This document shows, piece after piece, positions 1-5,780 of a stretch of DNA of 6,060 nt; within the stretch, counting starts at the first letter, position 1, and every line of letters begins with the position of its first letter. The DNA comes from Pseudomonadota bacterium (GTDB lineage Bacteria > Myxococcota_A > Polyangia > Fen-1088). The notes under the pieces were generated by a model that was not told where the DNA came from, ran no database searches, and saw only the letters and a list, made by a program, of their open reading frames with translations. Position numbers and translations under genes: made by a program. Location of the stretch: positions 1-6,060 of the forward strand of contig JADGRD010000239.1 in NCBI GenBank assembly GCA_017881285.1, in the 5' to 3' direction.

Positions 1-68
1 TTCGGAATCCCTTCCTGTGATGCTCTGCTAATACCTATCCGGGCCTATCTGGGAAACCTCAAGGTGGT

Positions 69-378
69 GAACCGAATTCCGTCGTCGTGACGACTTGGAC
101 GCAACTTCATCCTAGTACCCGACATCGTCCGACCCCGCCGCCCCGTCGAAGTGGTTGACGGGCCAACCGCTCCTCAGCGGGGTGTCTCGGCTACAATCGA
201 CTACACGCTGATCTGCAACAGCCAAAACTACTATCTGTTCCGTGCAGGCGACAACGGAAATACCTACCGGTCCGACCTGGCGATCGGCAGTTTCCCGGGC
301 ACCTTCAACGATCGCATGACTCTTGTGACCCACACTACGGCCAACCTGTTCGCGGCGGTGCAGGGCGCAGGAAGATGA
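69..378 (+). pseudogene. Decayed 3' fragment of a GH62 alpha-L-arabinofuranosidase
   Basis: GH62 enzymes remove arabinose side chains from arabinoxylan. The family pattern is visible here but broken across frames. Bases 116-184 read YPTSSDPAAPSKW then GQPLLSG, matching the family's 'Y.TS.DP....W..pqPLfSG' stretch. The match then jumps to another frame: bases 187-372 read TIDYTLIC, YYLFRAGDNGNTYRSDLAIG, SFPGTF and TTANLFAAVQ, close to the family's 'IDqTvIcds..cYLFFAGDNGkIYRssmpIgnFPGsF' and 'TtnNLFEAvqvY' segments. A weaker third piece in yet another frame (about 69-113, PNSVVVTTW) may correspond to 'PKNiWvLaYqW'. An in-frame TAG sits just before the YPTSS segment (113-115). The fragment stops at TGA 376-378, before the family's downstream 'VEaiGs..RYFRS' and HGE/HGD regions, so the C-terminal part is missing. 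There is no start codon or signal peptide in view. Family assignment is from remembered motifs. Sequencing error could explain one shift, but not the lost C-terminus. Confidence 0.72.
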
Positions 379-410
379 CCCATTCCAGGGCTCGCTTGCG
401 ACTGCTCTAC

Positions 411-417
411 AAAGGAG
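411..417 (+). promoter_or_regulatory. Shine-Dalgarno-like AAAGGAG upstream of the sigma factor gene, unusually distant
   Basis: AAAGGAG is the only good ribosome-binding sequence before the sigma factor gene, but it ends 19 bases before ATG 437. No ATG, GTG or TTG occurs in that frame between the stop at 326-328 and ATG 437, so no conventional start lies closer to it. Either ATG 437 is used with poor spacing, or the motif is fortuitous. Confidence 0.25.
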
Positions 418-436
418 CAATATCGTAGCCTGGGTC

Positions 437-1066
437 ATGTCGACGCATCGTTCCCACGTACCCCTGTCGCTGGTGGCTGGCGCAGACAGCCCGGAGGTCA
501 GCGATGGCGATCTGGCGCGAGGTCTCGCGGCCGGTGCCGCCTGGGCGACCACGAAAACCTGGAATCGTTTCGCGCCGATGATTCTCATGTTGGCGGCGCG
601 TACCCTCGGTTCGGAATCCGATGCGGAAGACATCGCCCAGGAGGTCTTCCATCGCGTGTTTCGCAAGGCGAAGACGCTGCGCGACCCCGATCGGCTGCGT
701 AGCTTCCTCGTCTCGTTCGCCATCCGCATCCTGAAAACCGAGCTGCGCCACAAGAAGACGCGGGGCTGGCTGTCATTCCAGCAGCCGGAATCCTTCGTTG
801 ACCTGGCTTGCGGAACGCTGGACATCGAGTCGCGGGATCTTTTGCGGAAATTCTATGCGCTTTTGGATCGCCTTGCGCCGCGCGAACGCCTCGTCTTCGC
901 GCTGCGGCACCTGGAGTGTATGACGGTGGAGGAAATTGCAGCGAACATGGAAATCTCGCCCTCGACGGTGAAGCGGTCACTGGGACACGCCGCGGAGAAG
1001 TTGTCGCGCTGGATTGAGGCCGATCCGGGCATGGACGGTCTGCTCGATGGGAAAGGGTGGAAATGA
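437..1066 (+). CDS. ECF-type RNA polymerase sigma factor (sigma-70 family)
   Basis: This 209-residue protein should bind core RNA polymerase in the cytoplasm and direct it to a small set of promoters. Sigma region 2 spans about residues 36-105, with the core-binding DAEDIAQEVF at 62-71 and the -10-recognition helix region RSFLVSFAIRILKTELRH at 88-105. A short polar linker (106-135) follows, then region 4 at about 142-192, with a helix-turn-helix around MTVEEIAANMEISPSTVKRS (162-181) for -35 recognition. There is no region 1.1 or 3, and the length is normal for an ECF sigma. The first ~30 residues are not recognisable, and the start is chosen only because ATG 437 is the first conventional codon in the open frame. 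The stop overlaps the FecR-domain gene in an ATGA (1063-1066), so the two are probably co-translated and that protein is the likely partner. I cannot assign an ECF group number. No convincing GGAAC...CGTC autoregulatory promoter was found upstream. Confidence 0.93.
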   Translation: MSTHRSHVPLSLVAGADSPEVSDGDLARGLAAGAAWATTKTWNRFAPMILMLAARTLGSESDAEDIAQEVFHRVFRKAKTLRDPDRLRSFLVSFAIRILKTELRHKKTRGWLSFQQPESFVDLACGTLDIESRDLLRKFYALLDRLAPRERLVFALRHLECMTVEEIAANMEISPSTVKRSLGHAAEKLSRWIEADPGMDGLLDGKGWK

Positions 1067-2379
1067 TGACACCTGTTTCCGGCGAATCGAAGGTAACCCA
1101 AGCGCTCGCTCACTTGACCGATCTTGCACGGGGCAGCGTGCAGCCACCCACGCCCGTGCGACTGAGCCGGGGTTTGCACGCGCTTTCGGCGCGCATCGCG
1201 GTCGGAAGAGCACGATGGCGGGGGCTGGTTCGCTGGTCGTTGGTCGGAACGGTGACGGCAGCCTCAGTGGTGGGGGTACTGCACATCGTCTCGTTTTCTC
1301 GCGCGCGCTTGTCCGCGCCGCCCGCACCCGCATTGGCCTACCAAATCGAGGGCGGTAGGGTCGTCGACGGGGGGTATCTGCGCGAATCAGGTAACGGCGG
1401 CATCAAGCTCTTCTTCACCGAGGGAACGGAATTCATTCTCATGCCGGGAACGCACGGCCGCCTCCGTGCGATCGATAGCTCGGGCGCTCGCATCGCGATC
1501 GAGCATGGCACCGCTTCCTTTCAGGTCACGCCACGGAGCAACGGGAGATGGCTGGTCGACGTGGGGCCCTTCCTGGTCTCGGTCAAGGGAACCGTCTTCA
1601 CGGTTTCTTGGGACGCGACCAGCGAGAGGTTCGAGCTTCGGCTGCGGCACGGTCAGGTGACGGTCACCGGACCGGTAGCCGGCGGGGATATCCAGCTGCG
1701 GGCTGGTCAGCGGCTGGTCGTCAATCTGCCCAAAGCTGAAATCCTGATCACCGAGCAGAAGCCAGAGGAGGCCTGGGCCGATTCCGCCGCTGGTCCCGTC
1801 CTGCCTACCGCGACGGCCCCCGAGGAGCGCCCGTCCACCGCGCCCGAATGGCCAGCCGCAAAAGTCTCGACGGGGGTTTCTCTTCCGCCGGTCGCCGCCA
1901 AGGTCGATGGCGAGCACCGATGGTCCGCGGCGCTGGCCGCCGGCAATTTGGACCTGATCCTCGCCGATGTCGACCGGGCCGGGGTGAAATCGACGCTGGA
2001 GAAAGCGTCCAGCGAGGATCTGTTTGCGCTCGCCGATGCGGCTCGCTATCGCCGGCGTATGGATCTGGCTCGTGCAGCCTTGCTGGCGGAACGTCGAAGA
2101 TTCCCCGGGGCGGCCCGCTCGCTCGATGCCGCGTTCCTGCTTGGGCGTGTGGAGGAAGCGAGCGAGCGCGGGATGGCCAGGGCTGTCGAGTGGTATGACG
2201 AGTACCTGGCCCGCGCACCGGCCGGTACCTATGCCTCGGAGGCCCTCGGACGAAAGATGACCCTGACGAGCCAGCTCGAGGGGTCTGCCCGGGCGCAGCC
2301 GTTGGCCGAGGAGTATCTGCGGCGTTTCCCCAACGGCACCTATGCCGGATCGGCGCGGGCCTTGCGACGCGCCCCTTGA
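1063..2379 (+). CDS. FecR-domain single-pass membrane protein with C-terminal TPR-like repeats, probable sigma regulator
   Basis: FecR-family proteins span the inner membrane and pass a periplasmic signal to a cognate ECF sigma factor. The start is placed at ATG 1063, which overlaps the sigma stop as ATGA with AAAGGGTGG (1052-1060) just upstream; GTG 1057 and ATG 1066 are alternatives. The 438-residue product has a basic cytoplasmic N-terminus of about 55 residues that could hold the sigma, a single membrane segment near 57-77 (SLVGTVTAASVVGVLHIV core), a periplasmic FecR domain at about 95-230 with the typical VSVKGTVFTVSWD strand motif (172-184), a Pro/Ala-rich spacer (about 235-285) and a helical region (about 290-435). 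That last region has TPR-like repeats, for example LARAALLAERRRFPGAA, AVEWYDEYLARAPAGTYASEAL and AQPLAEEYLRRFPNGTYAGSA, resembling YbgF/BamD-type repeats. Such repeats usually bind proteins, so this end may contact the next gene's product. Classical FecR lacks this extension. Anti- versus pro-sigma activity cannot be told from sequence. Confidence 0.88.
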   Translation: MMTPVSGESKVTQALAHLTDLARGSVQPPTPVRLSRGLHALSARIAVGRARWRGLVRWSLVGTVTAASVVGVLHIVSFSRARLSAPPAPALAYQIEGGRVVDGGYLRESGNGGIKLFFTEGTEFILMPGTHGRLRAIDSSGARIAIEHGTASFQVTPRSNGRWLVDVGPFLVSVKGTVFTVSWDATSERFELRLRHGQVTVTGPVAGGDIQLRAGQRLVVNLPKAEILITEQKPEEAWADSAAGPVLPTATAPEERPSTAPEWPAAKVSTGVSLPPVAAKVDGEHRWSAALAAGNLDLILADVDRAGVKSTLEKASSEDLFALADAARYRRRMDLARAALLAERRRFPGAARSLDAAFLLGRVEEASERGMARAVEWYDEYLARAPAGTYASEALGRKMTLTSQLEGSARAQPLAEEYLRRFPNGTYAGSARALRRAP

Positions 2380-2385
2380 ACGGCT

Positions 2386-3432
2386 TTGCCAGTGGCTCGG
2401 CTCGGTCTCACCATCCTGTCCTTGGCTTTGCTGCTTGGGGCAACGCCCTCACGGGCGGCAACCGTGGCGATCGTGCGGCCGGCCAATCCCCCGCCGGTCA
2501 TGACCGAGACGCTCGTCCGGCTCCAGGGCGAATTGACGTCGGTGGGCTTCGCGACCGAGATCGTCGATGCCGCCATCGTCGAGGGAGTGAATGGCGGTGC
2601 ATCCCGCTCCTGGCTCGAACGGGTGGCGGCTCTTCGCGGGGTCGACGCCGTGGTCGCCATCGTGGGAGACGTTTCGCCCGATTCGGTCGAAGTCTGGGTC
2701 ATCGACAAGGTGACCGGAAAGTCGGTCGTCAGGCGGGTCCCCTTCGAGCCGCGGTCCGCGAGAGCCCCCGAGACGCTGGCCATTCGCGCTATCGAGCTTC
2801 TGCGTTCCAGCTTCCTCGAAATCGATCTGGCGGCGGGCGAGCGCCGTAGCCAATCCAGCGCAGCACTGCCACCCACTGTCGTCCACTTCGTGGAAATGGA
2901 ACGACTAGCGAGGCGACCCGAGCGTTTCGGCATCGAGGTGGGGGGGGCCGCGGTCATGAGCCTCGACGGAGTCGGACCAGCGGTGCTGCCCATCGTGCGC
3001 GTCGACTGGGCGCTGCGCTCCTGGTTTGTCGTGCAGGCCGCGCTAGCCGGCCTGGGGACTCGCCCCACCGTCCAAACCGGGACGAGCAGCGCACAGGTAG
3101 CCCAAGAATACGGCGTGCTGGGTGCCTGCTACCGCTTCCCCGCCGGCCAGTGGCTGCGTCCCTTCGTCGCCCTCTCGGCCGGCGTGCTGCATACCTCGGT
3201 CGAGGGCCGCGCCGACTCGCCCAATCAGGGACGCTATGCGGATCAGTTGTCGTTCCTGCTCGACGGAGGCCTGGGGGCAACCCTGCGAATGCGCGATCGG
3301 TTCTACCTGGCGGTGGCGGCGCATGCCCAGATGGCCGAGCCGTATGTCGCCATTCGCTTCGTGGACGACGTCGTCGCGACTTCCGCGCGTCCCAACCTCC
3401 TCCTTACCCTTACGATCGGAGCCTGGCTATGA
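2386..3432 (+). CDS. Secreted two-domain protein with predicted C-terminal outer-membrane beta-barrel
   Basis: No named family was recognised. The 348-residue product begins with a signal peptide (hydrophobic TILSLALLLGA, probable cleavage after SRA at 24). A mixed alpha/beta domain follows (about 25-145) with alternating hydrophobic strands such as TVAIVRP, DAVVAIVGDV and VEVWVIDKVTGKSVVRRV. The C-terminal half (about 180-348) has amphipathic strands separated by polar turns (RFGIEVGGAAV, WFVVQAALAGLG, YGVLGACYRF, LRPFVALSAGVLHT, RFYLAVAAHAQMA, NLLLTLTIGAWL). That fits an 8-stranded-type small beta-barrel, but the final residue is Leu rather than the classical Phe. The gene begins 6 bases after the FecR-domain stop, in the same frame. 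No ATG lies before the signal peptide, so the start is TTG 2386 or GTG 2392, with no clear ribosome-binding site and probable translational coupling. Its position after sigma and FecR suggests it is the outer-membrane or periplasmic member of the signalling set; that is inference. It is much too small for a TonB-dependent transducer such as FecA. Confidence 0.82.
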   Translation: MPVARLGLTILSLALLLGATPSRAATVAIVRPANPPPVMTETLVRLQGELTSVGFATEIVDAAIVEGVNGGASRSWLERVAALRGVDAVVAIVGDVSPDSVEVWVIDKVTGKSVVRRVPFEPRSARAPETLAIRAIELLRSSFLEIDLAAGERRSQSSAALPPTVVHFVEMERLARRPERFGIEVGGAAVMSLDGVGPAVLPIVRVDWALRSWFVVQAALAGLGTRPTVQTGTSSAQVAQEYGVLGACYRFPAGQWLRPFVALSAGVLHTSVEGRADSPNQGRYADQLSFLLDGGLGATLRMRDRFYLAVAAHAQMAEPYVAIRFVDDVVATSARPNLLLTLTIGAWL

Positions 3433-4364
3433 GGCGATCCCGGTGGCTGGTTCTCCTTGGCTCGCTCGGTCTGGTCTTGGGGATTGCCGGCTGCTCGCGC
3501 GCAACTCTGGATGCCGTCGCACCCATACCTGTCACGGACGGCAGCGGCGACGGCGGCAGCGGAACCGTGACCTGTCCGTCGCCTGCGCTGCAAGCTGGCA
3601 ACACGAACGAGACAGTTCCGTTCGGCTCCACCAGCCGTAGCTACGTCTTGCACATTCCGGCGAAGTACGACGGCAGCAAGCCAGCCCCCCTGATCCTCGA
3701 TTTTCACGCCCAGAACGGCTCGGGTTCGAGCGAGCTATTGAGCTCGCCCTATCCGGCGCAGACCGACCTGGAGGGCGTTGTCATGGCCTTCCCGACCGGC
3801 CTGAAGGGACCGGGGGGCGCCGCCTGGAACGTGGGGCCGTGTTGCGTGGCGAATGTCGACGACGTGGGCTTCGCCAAGGCCCTGGTCGACCAGGTGCGGA
3901 CCACCGCATGCATCGACCCAAAGCGCGTCTACGCCGTAGGCTTTGCGACTGGTGGTGGCATGGCCTACTATCTGGCGTGCCATGCGGCCGACGTGTTCGC
4001 GGCGGTCGCGCCGGCCGCCTTCGACCTGCTTGAAGAGAACGTCGGCGACTGCAAGCCATCGCGCCCTGTCACGGTGATCTCGTTTCGGGGCACCGCGGAT
4101 CCGCTCGTCCCTTATGCCGGCGGGGCTTCTTCCGTGGTGCTGGGCATGCCTGTCACCTTTCTCGGCGCGCAGGCAACCTTCCAAAAATGGGCGGAAATCG
4201 ACCAGTGTACGGACTCGCCATCGGCGGCCGACAGCAACGGCTGTTCGACCTATTCCGCGTGCCAGGGCGGCGTTGAGGTGGTGCTTTGCACGAAGGAGGG
4301 CGGCGGACTGGAGGCTGGCAATGCCAGCGTCGCGTGGCCGGTGCTCAGGCGGCACACGCTTTGA
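3429..4364 (+). CDS. Lipoprotein of the PHB-depolymerase/feruloyl-esterase (LpqC-like, CE1) family, predicted catalytically dead
   Basis: The start is ATG 3429, overlapping the previous stop as ATGA, with GGAG at 3418-3421 seven bases upstream. The 311-residue product has a lipoprotein signal peptide with a clean lipobox (IAGC, Cys22), a short linker to about residue 47, then an alpha/beta-hydrolase domain: APLILDFHAQNGSGSS, DLEGVVMAFPTG, CCVANVDDVGFAKALVDQV, IDPKRVYAVGFATGGGMAYY, DVFAAVAPAA, GTADPLVPYAGG, and the C-terminal VAWPVLRRHTL that ends full-length family members. Relatives have a G-x-S-x-G nucleophile elbow ('GmSNGG'); here it is GFATGG with Ala173 (codon 3945-3947). Relatives also have histidine in 'QGGGH..G'; here it is GGGLEAG with Leu294 (4308-4310). 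Asp224 (4098-4100) is kept. The region after the first strand reads FHAQ rather than FHG, so the oxyanion-hole loop may be altered too. The fold appears complete, so this looks like a conserved pseudoenzyme rather than a decaying gene. As the last gene of the sigma operon it may bind a ligand or protein partner. Confidence 0.85.
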   Translation: MRRSRWLVLLGSLGLVLGIAGCSRATLDAVAPIPVTDGSGDGGSGTVTCPSPALQAGNTNETVPFGSTSRSYVLHIPAKYDGSKPAPLILDFHAQNGSGSSELLSSPYPAQTDLEGVVMAFPTGLKGPGGAAWNVGPCCVANVDDVGFAKALVDQVRTTACIDPKRVYAVGFATGGGMAYYLACHAADVFAAVAPAAFDLLEENVGDCKPSRPVTVISFRGTADPLVPYAGGASSVVLGMPVTFLGAQATFQKWAEIDQCTDSPSAADSNGCSTYSACQGGVEVVLCTKEGGGLEAGNASVAWPVLRRHTL

Positions 4365-4504
4365 CCGCTGACGCTGAGCGCCATCGGCCACCACTTTCTT
4401 GGCCCGGTTTGTCCGTTGGCCGCGACTGCGGGTTGATGTGCTTCGATTTGCACGCAGGGAATTGTCTATGAGACTCGAGGCTCGGCATGAGGCAGCGAAC
4501 GCCG

Positions 4505-4538
4505 GCATCGTATGGCCGATGCTGAAGTATTACACTAT
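4505..4538 (+). promoter_or_regulatory. Candidate operator palindrome and weak -10-like element upstream of the feruloyl esterase gene
   Basis: The 210-base gap 4365-4574 holds no recognisable gene and no strong terminator. Within it a perfect dyad GCATCG (4505-4510), six-base centre, CGATGC (4517-4522) lies just upstream of a relatively A/T-rich stretch containing TACACT (4531-4536), a 4/6 match to a -10 box. No good -35 box is seen at the right distance. A start near 4543 would give a leader of about 30 bases. The placement suits a regulated promoter, but the motifs are short and could be chance. Confidence 0.2.
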
Positions 4539-4560
4539 GCCCTAGCTCGATGGTTCCGGA

Positions 4561-4569
4561 AGAAGGAGG
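4561..4569 (+). promoter_or_regulatory. Strong ribosome-binding site fixing the feruloyl esterase start
   Basis: AGAAGGAGG ends five bases before ATG 4575. This near-perfect Shine-Dalgarno sequence rules out the longer in-frame reading from GTG/ATG codons near 4512, which would also bury the lipoprotein signal peptide behind 21 non-hydrophobic residues. Confidence 0.85.
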
Positions 4570-4574
4570 CGTCC

Positions 4575-5780
4575 ATGAAGTCCAGTAGTCAATTGAACGC
4601 ACTGCTCGCGGCGCTCGCGATTCTGGGCGGTGCTTGCTCGTCTAGCACCTCGGGCATTTCCAACGGAACCGGGGGCGGACCCGGTCCGGGATCGGGTGGC
4701 GCATCTGGCGTCGGCGGGACGACGGGCAGCGGAGGCTCCGTCGGCACCGGCGGAGCTACCGGTGGCACGTCAGGCACGGGTGGCCAGCCAAGCTCAGGCG
4801 GGGTGAGCGGCACCGGTGGTCGGGTTGTTGGCACAGGCGGCACGAGCGCCTCGGGCGGAACCACGGGGCCGGGCGGGCAGCCGGGTACGGGCGGACAGCC
4901 GGGTTCAGGTGGCAGATCGATCGGCTCGACCACGACAGGTGGACGCGTTGGGACGGGCGGGGGGCCGGGTACCGGAGGTGGGGGAGGCGGAGCAATCGAC
5001 GGTGGCCCGGTTTCGACGGGGGGCGGCGGAGGCGCTGCCGCGGGCTGCGGCTCCTCGAATACAACGTCTCCATGTAGCAAGTCGGGGACCACGTGCAGCC
5101 TCAACGTCAGCGGCACGGCGCGTGCCTATTACGTGCAGCTCCCGACGAGCTACAGCTCGTCCAAGCAGTACCCCGTGGTCTTTCAGTTTCACCCCATGGG
5201 TGGCTCGGCCGAGCAAGCCCTGGGCGAGTATCGAATCAGCACCGGCTTGCCCGACGCGATCTACGTCACGCCCCAGGGGCTGGCGGCATCTGGCGGCTCG
5301 TCCGGCTGGGCCAATACCAACGGCCAGGACATCGCGTTCACGAAAGCCATGCTCGCCGATGTTCAGTCGAAGTACTGCGTGGACAACGCCCGCATCTTCT
5401 CGGTGGGGTTCAGCTACGGCGGCATGATGTCGTTCGCAGTCGGCTGCGAAATGGGAGACGTGTTCCGCGCGATTGCGCCGATGTCGGGCGCGCTCTACAG
5501 CGATTTCAACTGCAAGGGCACGGGCCACGCCATTGCCATGTGGGGATCGCACGGTCTCTCGGACACCGTCGTCCCGATCGCGGACGGGCGCGCGGCGCTC
5601 GCCAAGATTCTGCAACAGAATCACTGCGGGACCACTACCACCCCTATCGATCCAAGCCCCTGCGTGTCCTACCAGGGCTGCGACGCCGGCTATCCCGTGA
5701 CATGGTGCGAGTGGGACGGTCCCCACAACGTCCCCAGCTTTGGCACCAGCGCCATCACGGCCTTCTTCAAGTCGTTCTGA
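4575..5780 (+). CDS. Feruloyl esterase (CE1-type, FaeC/FaeD-like) lipoprotein with long Gly-rich linker
   Basis: The predicted reaction is release of ferulic acid from arabinose side chains of arabinoxylan, at the cell surface or outside the cell. The 401-residue protein has a lipoprotein-type signal peptide (LLAALAILGGAC, Cys21; the lipobox is somewhat degenerate), a Gly/Ser/Thr linker at about 22-157, and an esterase domain at 158-401. The domain follows the fungal FaeC/FaeD pattern closely: YPVVFQFHPMGGS, GWANTNGQDIAFTKAMLADV, CVDNARIFSVGFSYGGMMSF, VFRAIAPMSGAL, AMWGSHGLSDTVVPIADGR, CVSYQGCDAGYPVTWCEWDG, PHNVPSFG and a terminal AFFKSF. The triad is readable as Ser280 in GFSYGG, Asp330 in GLSDTVVP and His384 in GPHNVP. 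Multiple cysteines suggest disulfides in the exported protein. The gene stands 210 bases after the sigma operon with its own ribosome-binding site and a hairpin after the stop, so it is probably a separate transcript. A different phenolic ester substrate is possible, but an active esterase is likely. Confidence 0.9.
   Translation: MKSSSQLNALLAALAILGGACSSSTSGISNGTGGGPGPGSGGASGVGGTTGSGGSVGTGGATGGTSGTGGQPSSGGVSGTGGRVVGTGGTSASGGTTGPGGQPGTGGQPGSGGRSIGSTTTGGRVGTGGGPGTGGGGGGAIDGGPVSTGGGGGAAAGCGSSNTTSPCSKSGTTCSLNVSGTARAYYVQLPTSYSSSKQYPVVFQFHPMGGSAEQALGEYRISTGLPDAIYVTPQGLAASGGSSGWANTNGQDIAFTKAMLADVQSKYCVDNARIFSVGFSYGGMMSFAVGCEMGDVFRAIAPMSGALYSDFNCKGTGHAIAMWGSHGLSDTVVPIADGRAALAKILQQNHCGTTTTPIDPSPCVSYQGCDAGYPVTWCEWDGPHNVPSFGTSAITAFFKSF
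4638..5045 (+). repeat. Low-complexity Gly/Ser/Thr linker-coding repeat (GTGG-type)
   Basis: These ~400 bases inside the feruloyl esterase gene encode about 136 residues that are mostly Gly with Ser, Thr, Pro, Val and Gln, in irregular GTGG/GSGG/GGQP units. The DNA is degenerate GGCGG-type repetition. The clearest direct repeat is two adjacent 18-base units at 4871-4888 and 4889-4906 that differ at two positions. The stretch probably tethers the catalytic domain away from the lipid anchor. Long proline-rich open frames on the opposite strand here are composition artefacts. Confidence 0.88.

Noticed and set aside
52..83. GGAAAC followed by CGTC as an ECF-type promoter for the sigma operon
   Set aside because: The spacer is about 22 bases instead of 16-17, and the site lies more than 350 bases from the gene.
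374..436. Possible further GH62 remnant (DDPFQGSLA...NIVAWV) reading in frame into the sigma gene
   Set aside because: It faintly resembles the family's 'NPFaGkAN...aWT' region and would fit an internal deletion, but the similarity is too short to separate from chance.
112..825. 237-codon open frame on the minus strand across the GH62 remnant and sigma gene
   Set aside because: It lies opposite the recognisable sigma factor and GH62 sequence, is rich in Arg/Ser/Ala as expected of a G/C-rich antisense frame, and has no domain signal.
2340..3068. 242-codon minus-strand frame opposite the barrel protein
   Set aside because: Composition shadow with no signal peptide or domain; the plus strand has a coherent signal peptide and is coupled to its neighbours.
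3150..3428. Longer version of the pseudo-esterase starting inside the barrel gene
   Set aside because: The extra N-terminus is Arg/Gly/Pro-rich shadow sequence and would bury the lipoprotein signal peptide. ATG 3429 with GGAG and the ATGA overlap is the evident start.
4386..4404. GGCCA / TGGCC inverted repeat as a terminator of the sigma operon
   Set aside because: Only five-base arms with a nine-base loop and no T-tract; not distinguishable from chance.
3735..4508. 257-codon minus-strand frame opposite the pseudo-esterase
   Set aside because: Basic, domain-free antisense frame overlapping a well-supported gene.
4589..5116. Proline-rich minus-strand frame opposite the Gly-rich linker
   Set aside because: It is the reverse complement of Gly codons (GGN becomes Pro codons) and an artefact of the repeat.
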